DNA of 64,000 nt from Gloeotrichia echinulata CP02. GTDB taxonomy: Bacteria > Cyanobacteriota > Cyanobacteriia > Cyanobacteriales > Nostocaceae. The notes under the pieces are model-generated. The model was given only the letters and a program-made list of their open reading frames with translations. It did not search any database and was not told where the DNA came from. Of the stretch, positions 8,856-17,208 are shown piece after piece (within the stretch, counting starts at the first letter, position 1; each line of letters starts with the position of its first letter). The translations under genes and the position numbers were made by a program. The DNA lies in contig CP051187.1 in assembly GCA_038087035.1 (NCBI GenBank), positions 62,001 to 126,000 on the forward strand, in the 5' to 3' direction.

Positions 8856-8939
8856 TATATAGCAATCCTGAATAGTTTGTTAGTATGGTGTGCTGTTCTG
8901 GGAGTGTTAACGGTGGAGAGGAACTGGGATTGCTATATA
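8856..8939. mobile_element. TATATAGCAATCC MITE, possibly IS630/Tc1-related
   Basis: Inverted repeats TATATAGCAATCC and GGATTGCTATATA end an 84-bp element. TA-rich ends are what IS630/Tc1-mariner insertion at TA would leave. It sits within a 70-codon open frame (8805-9017) that I do not accept as a gene. Confidence 0.55.
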
Positions 8940-9050
8940 TATCTTTATCGTTTTCATAATGATTCACCCAAACACAGTCAATTATTGGTTAAACTTCAAT
9001 TGAAAATTCAAGATTGATAATTAACCTGTTGGAAATTTTTGTTTAATTTT

Positions 9051-9569
9051 ATGTCAGTCAAGTGGAAATTTTTTCTGATTTTAATACTCAGTATTTTTGC
9101 TACGTCTGGTGCTGGAGTTTATATGATTCAGCGCCAGCCGTCTGCAGCAATTGTTGAGAGTAATACTGGGGAATTACAGCACTTGGAAGTCAGTCAGCAA
9201 TCTCAGGAGACGGTCGCAGATCCAGAGCGTTCTTTATATCAAACTATACCTCTTGAAAGTCTTGCTTCTGTACTTCAAGGTAGCGATCCGGCGACCCTGG
9301 CGATGAATGCTTTTGATGATATAGCTGCAGTGGGAGGGTCGCGCAAAGTACAGGTAGTTTATCCGCAACGGAATCAAGCCTTGGTGACGATTACACAACT
9401 TCAGCGAACTGACAAACATAGTGCAATTAAATACAGAGTTGAAATGACGACCTTTGGGCGATCGCTCTTAGTTAGCTCTCCCCCAGTATGGCAAATTGTC
9501 TGGGCTGGCTCCCAGGTAGAATGTCAAACTGGGAGCCGTGAAAATAGGTTAACTCAAAAATGTCAGTAA
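9051..9569 (+). CDS. hypothetical membrane-anchored or secreted protein
   Basis: I do not recognise the family. The 172-residue product starts at ATG 9051 (an upstream TTG at 9039 would add four residues) and has one N-terminal hydrophobic segment (FFLILILSIFATSGAGVYMI), so it is probably exported or membrane-anchored with an external domain. The rest is mixed alpha/beta with a C-terminal Cys pair (VECQ and KCQ) that could form a disulfide. It is a single gene, convergent with the YlqD-like gene. Composition is protein-like and the hydrophobic leader supports a real gene. Confidence 0.6.
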   Translation: MSVKWKFFLILILSIFATSGAGVYMIQRQPSAAIVESNTGELQHLEVSQQSQETVADPERSLYQTIPLESLASVLQGSDPATLAMNAFDDIAAVGGSRKVQVVYPQRNQALVTITQLQRTDKHSAIKYRVEMTTFGRSLLVSSPPVWQIVWAGSQVECQTGSRENRLTQKCQ

Positions 9570-9630
9570 TCATTGTCATTGGTCATTGCCCATTTGACAA
9601 ATTACCAATGACTACTGACAAATGATAAAC

Positions 9631-10089
9631 TTAAATGTCGCCGCGAATTTCTTCTACAATGCCATCGCGGAGAACGATTTCAACCTGGGTTTTACTAATC
9701 AGGTTATCACCGACTTCGATGCGGAAAAACCCTTCCATTTGGAATTGGTTAACTTCCTGATCCAAATCTAGATATTGTACTTGTTGAAGATTTTGCAGGA
9801 ATTGATTTTTTTGTTCTAGTAGTTCACTTTTCTTTTGGTTGACTTGGAGTTGGATATTATCAATTTGTTGCAGGGTCTGGGGTCCTGGTGGTTGCAGACT
9901 CTGCTTTTGAATGGCGGTGATTGCTCTTTGTCCTTCGAGATCTAATTGTTGCAGTTGTTGATCTGTTTGATTAATTTGCGCTTGGAGTTGCTGTTGTATT
10001 TCGTCTTTCCACAGAGGAGTAACAATGACTTTGACATTAACGACGCGCTTCAAAAGCATTTGTTGAGGTTTGGAGAGATCCATAAACAT
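9631..10089 (-). CDS. YlqD-family protein
   Basis: The 152-residue product has a short N-terminal beta segment (VVNVKVIVTPLWKDE), a long Gln-rich coiled coil (about residues 28-110, many LQQLD and LQNLQQ heptads) and a C-terminal domain (MEGFFRIEVGDNLISKTQ). This layout matches the YlqD family found in Firmicutes and cyanobacteria, whose function is not established. The protein seems cytosolic. ATG 10089 and ATG 10083 are both possible. It lies 39 bp downstream of aas on the same strand and may be cotranscribed. Confidence 0.75.
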   Translation of the reverse strand: MFMDLSKPQQMLLKRVVNVKVIVTPLWKDEIQQQLQAQINQTDQQLQQLDLEGQRAITAIQKQSLQPPGPQTLQQIDNIQLQVNQKKSELLEQKNQFLQNLQQVQYLDLDQEVNQFQMEGFFRIEVGDNLISKTQVEIVLRDGIVEEIRGDI

Positions 10090-10128
10090 TTCACGTTCAC
10101 TCTAGAGTTTGCAGGTGGAATTTAATGA

Positions 10129-12105
10129 TTAGGCAAACATTCCGTCAATAATATCGCGATAGCGTTCGGCGACAATATGTCGGCGGACTTTTAGTGTTTG
10201 CGTCATCAAGCCATTTTCAATAGAAAACGGCTCCAGAATTAGTTTGAATGGTCCAATACGGTCATCCGCTCGATAGCCTGGACGATTTTGCACTTCCCGA
10301 TTCAATTCTTTGCGAAATAAATCCTGGATTATTTTACTCTCCAGATCGGTTTTTTGGCTGGGTAAGGCGGTAACATTGTTGTTATGTATACTCAAATTCA
10401 GATTTTGAGTTTCTGCCCATTTTTCCAAAGCTTCGATATTGGGTACTATCAAGGCGCCGATACTACGCTGGTCTTGTCCGACTAGCATAATCTGATCGAC
10501 ATAGGGCGATCGCAAACACGCATCCTCTATCGGTTGCGGCTCGATATTTTCCCCATTGGTTAAGACAATTGTATCTTTTGCCCTACCAGTTAATACCAAG
10601 TCGTTTTGTGGTGTCACCCAACCCAAATCACCGCTATCAAACCAACCTTCGGAGTCAATGGCTTTTGCTGTAGCTTGGGGATTTTGATAATAGCCTTGCA
10701 TAATTTGTGGCCCCCTGAGCAATACTAAGCCTCGCTTCAGAGTTGGTAAAGGGACTCTTGTTTCCGGGTCTACGATTTTAACTTCTGTACCGGGAATTGG
10801 TTGTCCGGATGAACCGAGGAGATTTCGCCAAGGACGACGCGCATTGGTGACAGGCGCTGTTTCTGTTAAACCATAACCTTGCAAAATATTAATCCCAACC
10901 AGTTCAAAAAAGCTATCTATGTGCCTAGGAAGCGCACCACCACCGCTAATTACATGCTTGATTCGTCCGCCTGTAGCTTCCCGGACTTTAGCATAAACTA
11001 GGCGTTCTCCCAAGGCATGGAGAGGGAATAAAACAGTTTCGCGGATTTTTGCGGTTAATCGCTCGATAGCTGAGGAATTGATATGATCTAAACTCAACCC
11101 CTGAACAATTCGCCGTGCTTTGATATATGTATCACTCGCACTCAGGAAAAAGTTAACCAGGCGTTGTTTTTTGGCTGGTTGTTCCCGGAACTGCTTTTGC
11201 ACTCCTTCATAAATCGATTCCCAGAGTCGGGGTACCGCGATCATGTAATGGGGTTTAAATTTTTTCAAATCTCCTTTGACTGAGCGCAAGTTAGTGTAAA
11301 CTTGTGTACAACCTTGCGAAAGTAAGAAATACTCACCACTGCGTTCGTAGCTGTGCCAAGTAGGTAGAATGCTCAGTACAAAGTCTCCCTGCTGTGGTTG
11401 TACTACTGTGCCCAGGGTTGTAACTTGGTGTAATAAATTGCCATGAGAAAGCATCACACCTTTGGGTTTACCTGTGGTACCAGAGGTGTAAATTAGGGTG
11501 GCCAGGGTATCGCGGTTTTGCTTAATTGGCTCAAATTTATGGTTGCTACCAATTTCGCTCAACTCGTTAAAGTTGATTACTTTGAGGGTTTCATCTGTTG
11601 GGGGTGGTTCATCTGAGAGTAAGATAATTGATTGAATGGGTAAATCATTCAGGCGATCGCGTAATTTTTTGAGCGTTTTCAAATCCTCGACTACCAGCGC
11701 CATACTACCGCTATTGGCGATGATAAAGAGTAATTCTTCTTTTTCGGCTTGGGAACTGCGGACTGCATTCACAGCACCAGCTGTCATAATTCCTTGGTCA
11801 GCAATCAACCATCGAGGACTGTTGTCAGCAATTAAGGAGATGCGATCGCCTACTTTCACACCCAAAGCCTGCAACCCAGCTGCAAATCGTTGAATTTGCA
11901 TTGCTAGTTCGGCATAAGTAATTAATACTTCTGATTGAGCATGGGGGTTATGCAGGGCAATAGTATCACGGAATCGCTTTGCTGCTAAAGGCCAAATTTC
12001 TGGCAGTGAATCCACGGTTGTGTAATCAGCCAAATCCTTTAATGCTTCCCGTTCTCGCGCTGTGATATTAGATAAATAAATCGATGCAGGTTGGGTTTTT
12101 GACAT
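10129..12105 (-). CDS. aas: long-chain acyl-ACP/acyl-CoA synthetase
   Basis: This AMP-forming ligase activates free fatty acids. In cyanobacteria the single enzyme of this type (slr1609-like) acts as acyl-ACP synthetase that recycles fatty acids at the membrane. The 658-residue product has the adenylate-forming core: ATP loop YTSGTTGKPKGVMLSHGN near residue 210, QGYGLTETAP, WFDSGDLGWV and the hinge/lysine region LTGRAKDTIVLTNGENIEP. ATG 12105 (MSKTQPAS) is chosen over an upstream extension to 12165, whose extra 20 residues do not look conserved. A TATACACA palindrome at 12179-12202 may be its operator. Acyl-CoA ligase activity is an alternative. Confidence 0.85.
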   Translation of the reverse strand: MSKTQPASIYLSNITAREREALKDLADYTTVDSLPEIWPLAAKRFRDTIALHNPHAQSEVLITYAELAMQIQRFAAGLQALGVKVGDRISLIADNSPRWLIADQGIMTAGAVNAVRSSQAEKEELLFIIANSGSMALVVEDLKTLKKLRDRLNDLPIQSIILLSDEPPPTDETLKVINFNELSEIGSNHKFEPIKQNRDTLATLIYTSGTTGKPKGVMLSHGNLLHQVTTLGTVVQPQQGDFVLSILPTWHSYERSGEYFLLSQGCTQVYTNLRSVKGDLKKFKPHYMIAVPRLWESIYEGVQKQFREQPAKKQRLVNFFLSASDTYIKARRIVQGLSLDHINSSAIERLTAKIRETVLFPLHALGERLVYAKVREATGGRIKHVISGGGALPRHIDSFFELVGINILQGYGLTETAPVTNARRPWRNLLGSSGQPIPGTEVKIVDPETRVPLPTLKRGLVLLRGPQIMQGYYQNPQATAKAIDSEGWFDSGDLGWVTPQNDLVLTGRAKDTIVLTNGENIEPQPIEDACLRSPYVDQIMLVGQDQRSIGALIVPNIEALEKWAETQNLNLSIHNNNVTALPSQKTDLESKIIQDLFRKELNREVQNRPGYRADDRIGPFKLILEPFSIENGLMTQTLKVRRHIVAERYRDIIDGMFA

Positions 12106-12178
12106 AACACATATCCCGAATAGTAAATGAGTATTTTCTGAGCTGATTTTGCTATTACGTGACAATCAACTTTCTTAA

Positions 12179-12202
12179 TATACACAACACTTTGTGTGTA
12201 TA
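12179..12202. promoter_or_regulatory. palindrome upstream of aas
   Basis: TATACACA and TGTGTATA are perfect inverted 8-mers separated by 8 bp, about 75 bp before the aas start. Size and symmetry fit a dimeric regulator operator. Which regulator is unknown. Confidence 0.4.
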
Positions 12203-12349
12203 GCATTTTTGGAATTCTACCGATTATATTTACAAAAGTTTATGATAATATCGATTTACATAAGCTAAAAGCAATGGATTGTCCGATGAATAGTGCTTGT
12301 AGCTAGAACTGTTACCACCTATGATCACTGGGGGTGATTACCTATAACA

Positions 12350-12589
12350 TTGAAGTATGCGGCCTTATTGACCATCATAAATACTGTTGCTTGTCTGGCT
12401 TTCCCCAAGCTTCTATTTATCGTTATGGCAACTAAAACCAAATTCACTCAAGGAGCGCTAAAGGGTTCGGCTTCAGAACCAGCCAGATTCCATATCACTA
12501 GTTTTCCTTATTGTACGGCTGACGTGTATACTCGCAGCCAATCCTGTAAATTCAGTCCTCACTTCTGTGGTAGATGTTCTCCCAATTGA
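12350..12589 (+). pseudogene. decayed paralogue of a small membrane protein
   Basis: Codons 5-31 (start ALLTIINTVACLAFPKLLF) align with the small ORF at 15185-15310 (VLLTLLNIVGCVALPKLLS), and both continue with A(T/A)KTK. This copy lacks an ATG (only TTG at 12350) and a Shine-Dalgarno sequence, and its frame runs on into unrelated residues after about codon 31, so it looks degraded. The intact paralogue lies beyond an IS element 2.6 kb away, suggesting a duplication into which the IS inserted, or two copies of an older pair. Confidence 0.45.
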
Positions 12590-13044
12590 GGAATGCTTGC
12601 AGAAATGGTAATTTGAGATTCTCGATGGGGAATTTTGGATTTTGACAACAATAGACAGGTAAATTCAAACCTATTGTAGATTTTATTTGGGGAATTCTGG
12701 ATAGAACAATCAAGCAAAAATCTAAAATTCCCAATTAAGAATTGAATGATATTGCCAGATTCTAGACCTTTGGTCATTCTGGCGTGAAAAATATATTGTG
12801 GAAATTGGGGAATCGGTAATTGTCAGCCAGTCTTTACTAGTTCACCTTCACAATATTTCACATTTCACGTCAGATTGTTATAAATCGCAATACATTTAGC
12901 TTTCGCGCCTTAGCCTGGCACCATAATCCTCTTAGGATTTGGTGTCGGGATATAAGGCGATTAATTACGAAACGCCCTTAGACCAATATTAGCCGTAGGC
13001 TGATTCGGTCTAAGGGCAGTTGAGTAATTAATAATCTTGTTATT

Positions 13045-13485
13045 TTATTTTGGCTTGTCTTGGGATTCAACATATTTTTTGAGAGCTTCAACTGTGACAC
13101 CTCCACAAGATGCTATGAAATAAGAACCATTCCAGAGAACATCTTTGTAATAAAATTGATTAACTCTGTCAGGAAATTCTTTTCGTAAATAACGACTTGT
13201 GACTGTTTTTATATTGTTAATGAATTTTGGCAGGTCTGTTTGAGGTGTGTACTGAAACAATAGATGCACATGGTCAGATTCTCCATTAAAATCCACTACC
13301 CTGCTATCCCATTTTAAAAGCAGGTCTTTCAGAATTTCACCTAACCTATCAATCATCTGTCCTGTTAATACTCGCTTACGGTATTTTGTTGTTAACACTA
13401 AAGTAGCTCTGAGGTCCAAAACGCCTCTAGCACGCGAGATATAAGACGCTCGAGTACTCGCTAACGCTCCGCTATCACTGGTCAT
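13045..13485 (-). CDS. tnpA: IS200/IS605 TnpA, HUH Y1 transposase
   Basis: TnpA nicks and joins single-stranded element ends. The 146-residue product has the core start LVLTTKYRKRVLT, the metal-binding HUH motif in SDHVHLLFQY (about residues 71-80) and the catalytic tyrosine in ALKKYVESQ near the C-terminus (about Y138). The first 25 residues (SGALASTRASYISRARG) do not resemble the usual leader and overlap a GCGTTAGCGAGTACTCGAGCG-type repeat, so an upstream replacement of the N-terminus is possible. Start ATG 13485 is the only one in range. Divergent from tnpB. Confidence 0.85.
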   Translation of the reverse strand: MTSDSGALASTRASYISRARGVLDLRATLVLTTKYRKRVLTGQMIDRLGEILKDLLLKWDSRVVDFNGESDHVHLLFQYTPQTDLPKFINNIKTVTSRYLRKEFPDRVNQFYYKDVLWNGSYFIASCGGVTVEALKKYVESQDKPK

Positions 13486-13559
13486 GGTTGACTCTAACTT
13501 CTAAATACCTTATAGTAATAGATGTTAATACTAAACACGACCAAGTAGGTGATTGCCTT

Positions 13560-14987
13560 ATGCTGCTTAACTATCAGTACCGCGCTTATCCAGACACTAA
13601 ACAAAAACTACAACTAAGTGAGTGGTTAAGAATTGGGCGATATTGGTACAATTATCAGCTAGGAGATAGATTTAATTGGTGGGAGCAAAACCGTGATTAT
13701 GCAGTGTTTCCGCAAGGATAATTCTGTCAAATATCATGCTCTTTGCCTCCATTAATGCTTCGAGATAATCCAAATTATTATAGTCAGAAAAAACTACTCC
13801 CATTATTAAAAAAAGACTTCGTGAGAGTTAAATATTCAGGCGAATTGCTTGATTACACGAAGTTACCCTCTCAGACAATGCAAGATATTTCTCGGCGGGT
13901 AGGTATTGCCTTTGATAGGTTTTTGGCTGGTGATTCTAATGGCAAAAAAAGTGGTAAGCCAAGATTCAAGAATACTGCTTCGTTTCGCACATTAAAGATA
14001 GAAGGTCAAGCCATAACTATTGAGAGGACAGAAAAAGACTGGCTATTTATCTGGGCTTCTAAACTTTCTGGTTGGTTAAAGATTCGTTTGCACAGACCAT
14101 TGCCACAAGGTTTTCAATTAAAAAATATTCTTTTAACCCGTAAAGCTGATGGTTGGTATGCAACGATAGCACTCTTTGACCCAACTGTACCAACATTTAA
14201 CCTTGACGACGTTATTCCGACTTGGGATAACTCGTTAGGGATGGATGCAGTACTGTTTGAAGACAACTATCTCGCTACTTCCGAAAATACCAAGTTATCT
14301 TCTGTCAAGTCGTTCCGTAAAAATCAGATGCGATTAGCTTCTGTTTCAAAGCGAAAAGCGACTAAGAAAAAAGGTTCTAAACCTAGAAGAAAGTTGGCAT
14401 TACGTGAAGGCAGACAACATCAACGTATCGCTCGTTCCCGTAAAGACCATGCTTATAAAACTGCCCACGCAATAGTCAGGACTGGGAAAAAAGTTTTTTA
14501 TCACGAAGATTTGAATTTGCGAGGATTAACTAAACGGAACAAGAAAAAAATTGATGACGATGGAAAGTTTATTCCCAATGGACAGTCAGCTAAATCAGGG
14601 CTAAACAAATCCTGGAATGATGCTGCGTTTGGTCAATTCTTCACTATTCTGGACTACATAGCCTCAAAAGCTGGAGCAGTAGTAGTGAAGGTAAATCCTG
14701 CTTACACATCAATGTTATTGAGCTATCGAGATGAGTTTGTGTTTACTGATTGCTCAATCAGGAATTATTTTGACCCAATTGAATCGCTTAATGTTGACCG
14801 CGACATTAATTCTGCCGTGAACATTAAGCGCGTCGGGCTGGGACTGTTCCCGACGATAAAACGCCGTAAAGGGAATCCGGTAGTGGGTGAATCTACTACT
14901 AATAGTACCTCTAAGGAAGTTCTGGAAGCATTGCGAAATGTACCAGAAGCCTATACCGTATTTGGTACTCCAAATCGGTGTAGGTAG
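13560..14987 (+). pseudogene. tnpB: TnpB RNA-guided nuclease with in-frame stop and degenerate zinc ribbon
   Basis: TnpB is the RNA-guided nuclease partner of IS200/IS605 elements. The frame starts at ATG 13560 (MLLNYQYRAYPDTKQ), meets TAA at 13719-13721 after FPQG, and continues in the same phase as LPPLMLRDNPNYYSQKK to 14987, so this is a nonsense mutation, not a frameshift. RuvC residues survive: SLGMDAVLF, YHEDLNLRGL and NVDRDINSAVN. The CxxC...CxxC zinc ribbon of typical TnpB is absent (MLLSYRDEFVFTDCSIRN instead), unlike the intact copy at 56243. TTG 13743 could allow reinitiation of a protein lacking the first 60 residues. Readthrough is also possible. Confidence 0.8.
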
Positions 14988-15184
14988 TTCACTAATCTAA
15001 CGCCAGTCGTATCCGTCAGTTTCTGACCTTTGCGACTGGCTTCCCAATCTAGATACTTTTTAATTATATTTGTTTAACTTATATGAGCTAAAAGAAATTT
15101 AAAATCTGTAACTTAACCAATGGTAAGCATTATGTTTAATACTAAAAACTAGAACCATAAATTGTCAAAAGGAGGCGATGATCT

Positions 15185-15310
15185 ATGAGTTTCATAGATG
15201 GAGTATTATTAACGCTGTTGAATATCGTTGGCTGTGTTGCCTTGCCTAAGCTTCTATCTATAATTCTAGCAGCGAAAACAAAAAACAAGACTAATACCGT
15301 TTCACTTTAA
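15185..15310 (+). CDS. 41-aa small membrane protein
   Basis: ATG 15185 is preceded by a strong AAAGGAGG Shine-Dalgarno sequence (15168-15175), and the 41-residue product is one hydrophobic helix (VLLTLLNIVGCVALPKLL) followed by a Lys/Thr-rich tail (AAKTKNKTNTVSL). A paralogous stretch with conservative substitutions at 12350 argues for selection on the peptide. It is probably inserted in a membrane. I do not recognise it as any of the standard small photosynthetic subunits. It lies just downstream of the IS200/IS605 element. Confidence 0.6.
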   Translation: MSFIDGVLLTLLNIVGCVALPKLLSIILAAKTKNKTNTVSL

Positions 15311-15330
15311 GTATGATACAAATACGTTGG

Positions 15331-15357
15331 TAGGGGCACGGCAATGCCGTGCCCTTA
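15331..15357. repeat. GGGGCACGGC palindrome
   Basis: TAGGGGCACGGC and GCCGTGCCCTTA form a near-perfect hairpin. The same palindrome is at 30162-30189 (inside a MITE) and, in variant form, at 61024-61050 and inside 8613-8738. No coding role. Confidence 0.7.
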
Positions 15358-15500
15358 CGGGAAATCTATGAGATAATGCTGCATCCAATAGACTTAGCTA
15401 ATGAAAGCGGGAAAATTTATCGGCAGGGGAGCAACGCGCCGGGGATAATAAAGATGGAAGAGATGCTCTCATTAAGCATGGCAACCCCTACCTAGAAGCA

Positions 15501-16142
15501 ATGACACAAACGGCAGCAATTACAGAAGCGATTACCACTCTATTGGATGCAGAAAATCGATTCGGTTTCGTCCGTGTTGAGGATAAGCAGTTTTTCACGG
15601 AGTGGTATGAAGGATTACCTGAAATTACAGAAGCGGAAAAAGCTTCTGTGGATATCCTGCGGCGCAGGTATCTCTATCATCGTGCTGTTGCTGATTTACT
15701 AGAAGGGACAGTCATGTTGTTGTTGGTGTCACCAATTCTTGCACTCTCCGGGTTTTATGATCCTCCTTTTCGGATTAAGGCTGAATCATCCGTGGAATTG
15801 GTGCTGAATGATGGAGAGGAGATACTGCGCGGACGGATTGACGTTTTAGTGCTGCAAGATCAGTTCTGGGTTATGGTGTTAGAGTCGAAAAAAACCACGC
15901 TTTCGGTTTGGTCAGCTGTACCGCAAGCCCTGGCTTACCTGATGGCTAACCCCAACCCGAATAAACCTGTGTTCGGTATGGTGACGAATGGCGACGATAT
16001 TTTATTTTTGAAAGTGACGCAAACAAATACGCCACAGTACGACGTGTCAAGGGTCTTCAGCCCGTTTGCATCCGCCAGAGAACTGTACAGTGTTTTGCAA
16101 ATTCTCAAGCGGATTGGTCGGGTAATCTCTGCTGCGTCATAA
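15501..16142 (+). CDS. PD-(D/E)XK-like protein, type I restriction R-subunit N-domain type
   Basis: The 213-residue product resembles stand-alone cyanobacterial proteins usually annotated as restriction endonuclease subunit R. The likely nuclease core is RGRIDVLVLQDQFWVMVLESKK (about residues 110-131 in two strands), giving D and E-x-K positions of the PD-(D/E)XK fold, followed by VFGMVTNGDDILFLK typical of HSDR_N. It lacks helicase domains and no hsdM or hsdS is adjacent, so it is not a complete restriction system. The 0.49-kb IS-derived element begins immediately after its stop codon. Activity is unproven. Confidence 0.65.
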   Translation: MTQTAAITEAITTLLDAENRFGFVRVEDKQFFTEWYEGLPEITEAEKASVDILRRRYLYHRAVADLLEGTVMLLLVSPILALSGFYDPPFRIKAESSVELVLNDGEEILRGRIDVLVLQDQFWVMVLESKKTTLSVWSAVPQALAYLMANPNPNKPVFGMVTNGDDILFLKVTQTNTPQYDVSRVFSPFASARELYSVLQILKRIGRVISAAS

Positions 16143-16145
16143 GAC

Positions 16146-16637
16146 GTGACACTCCTACACCAATTGCAAGCAATGTGGTGTAGGCTTCCGAGTCCTGTTA
16201 AGGATATCAGGAACTTCTTTAGTGGTACTCCATTTTTCCCACCACAGCATTTTATAGTGAGGTACGTGCCCTGCCCCACTCTTGGTCTTAAAAAAATTCC
16301 AAGTTCAACCTAGTTTCCTTGAAAATTTTACTTACAGGAGGCAGCAACGCATACACGGTTGCATTTCCCTATAAAACCCCATATTTTCAGTTTTCTTGGC
16401 GCAGCCTCTCCCTTTGGGAGAAGGTACTATGTTAGACCAGCATTTTAGGCTTTGTCGTCACTGAATACAATAGCAAGAAGTGATTACCTATCTCAAGACA
16501 TTGATAAAAACTCAACTGCCCTCTAATCTGTTTTACCTGCGGTAAAAAACAATTAGAGGGCGTCTCGTTTTTATCCCGTCATTCATCCCACACCAACTTC
16601 GGGTATGGTGTGGGGCTTCTGCCGGGTTAAGCTAAAA
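16146..16637 (-). mobile_element. non-autonomous IS200/IS605-derived element, copy A
   Basis: It is nearly identical over about 490 bp to 30290-30778. In minus orientation it carries an IS left end (CCCCACACC/GGTGTGGG hairpin, 16588-16616) and a right end (CCTACACC/GGTGTAGG, 16154-16179) whose flanking codons look like a TnpB C-terminus. The transposase body is missing, so it is a deletion derivative moved in trans. A 42-bp hairpin at 16519-16560 is inverted relative to copy B. On the left-end side it abuts a 46-bp mazE fragment. Confidence 0.7.
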
Positions 16638-16677
16638 AAAGAAAAAAATATACGCTTGATGAATTACTTGAAGGTAT
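16632..16677 (+). pseudogene. 46-bp mazE fragment
   Basis: The sequence is identical to 17099-17144 inside mazE and would encode KKRKKYTLDELLEG. It starts exactly at the end of IS-derived copy A. It is probably the surviving part of a second mazE copy into which the element inserted, or the product of a small duplication. Confidence 0.7.
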
Positions 16678-16719
16678 AGGATTCCACCAGTCTGTGACAA
16701 AATCAAGATAAAGTCTATC

Positions 16720-16759
16720 GTTCGTAGTTGCATTTTATTACTAAAACGCAACTACGAAC
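16720..16759. repeat. 12-bp-arm hairpin upstream of mazEF
   Basis: GTTCGTAGTTGC and GCAACTACGAAC are inverted around a TTTTATTACTAAAA loop. It could be a transposon end remnant or terminator, and lies about 100 bp before the mazEF promoter. Confidence 0.5.
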
Positions 16760-16858
16760 TAAAACGCCACGAATTTATGAAACGCTGTACTAAGTCAAAA
16801 AATCTCCAATTTGTCGGCGCAATTGTCTACACCCATACAAATCGCCTATTTAGGGGTG

Positions 16859-16899
16859 TTGACATCCGCTAATTAAATATGTATCTTCAAAGTAGATAC
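16859..16899 (+). promoter_or_regulatory. mazEF promoter with overlapping palindromic operator
   Basis: TTGACA (16859-16864) and TATCTT (16882-16887) are 17 bp apart, a good sigma-70-type promoter. The -10 overlaps the inverted repeat GTATCT-N7-AGATAC (16881-16899), a fitting operator for MazE/MazEF autorepression. Assignment is by position and sequence only. Confidence 0.6.
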
Positions 16900-16965
16900 G
16901 TTAAGCAACGGCTTTTCAGAGCATAGAAGACGTATGGATCTCTAATAAAATATGTGGAGATAAAT

Positions 16966-17208
16966 ATGACTGCTGTTGTTGCCAAGTGGGGAAATAGTTT
17001 AGCCATCCGCATTCCCAAAATTGTGGCTGAACAAGCTCATCTGACGGAAGGAACGGATATAACCTTGACCGTCTCAGGTAACAGTATTGTGATTACACCT
17101 AAAAAAAGAAAAAAATATACGCTTGATGAATTACTTGAAGGTATGACTCCTGAAAAATTTCATCCAGAGGTTGAAACTGGTGATGCTCTGGGGAATGAAG
17201 CTTGGTAG
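16966..17208 (+). CDS. mazE: AbrB/MazE-family antitoxin
   Basis: The 80-residue product has the swapped-hairpin DNA-binding domain of MazE/AbrB proteins at its N-terminus (VVAKWGNSLAIRIPKIVAEQ, then EGTDITLTV), followed by a flexible acidic C-terminus (LDELLEGMTPEKFHPEVETG) that in the family wraps the toxin. ATG 16966 follows TGGAGA; a GTG at 16954 would add four residues. Its stop overlaps the mazF start by 7 nt, an arrangement typical of coupled toxin-antitoxin translation. It probably autoregulates through the palindrome at 16881-16899. Confidence 0.88.
   Translation: MTAVVAKWGNSLAIRIPKIVAEQAHLTEGTDITLTVSGNSIVITPKKRKKYTLDELLEGMTPEKFHPEVETGDALGNEAW

Larger units (their letters stand above)
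12906..15040. mobile_element. IS200/IS605-type element with tnpA and tnpB
   Basis: The outer hairpins delimit the element approximately. On the left are CGCCTTA/TAAGGCG (12906-12959) and GCCCTTAGACC/GGTCTAAGGGC (12974-13017); on the right is GCCAGTCG/CGACTGGC (15002-15040). Inside are divergent tnpA (minus) and tnpB (plus) with 75 bp between start codons. Exact cleavage sites cannot be fixed without an empty site. TnpA looks whole but TnpB has an in-frame stop, so the element may still move while lacking full TnpB. Confidence 0.75.

Noticed and set aside
8805..9017. 70-codon plus-strand gene
   Set aside because: Its middle is an 84-bp MITE with TATATAGCAATCC ends, and no ribosome site or family was recognised.
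12552..12777. Two overlapping minus-strand ORFs of 60-72 codons
   Set aside because: Low-complexity, overlapping each other in different phases, no start signals; probably AT-rich non-coding DNA near the IS left end.
15935..16279. Minus-strand ORF overlapping the PD-(D/E)XK gene
   Set aside because: Only its first part, inside the 0.49-kb element, resembles a TnpB C-terminus; the rest is antisense to a real gene.
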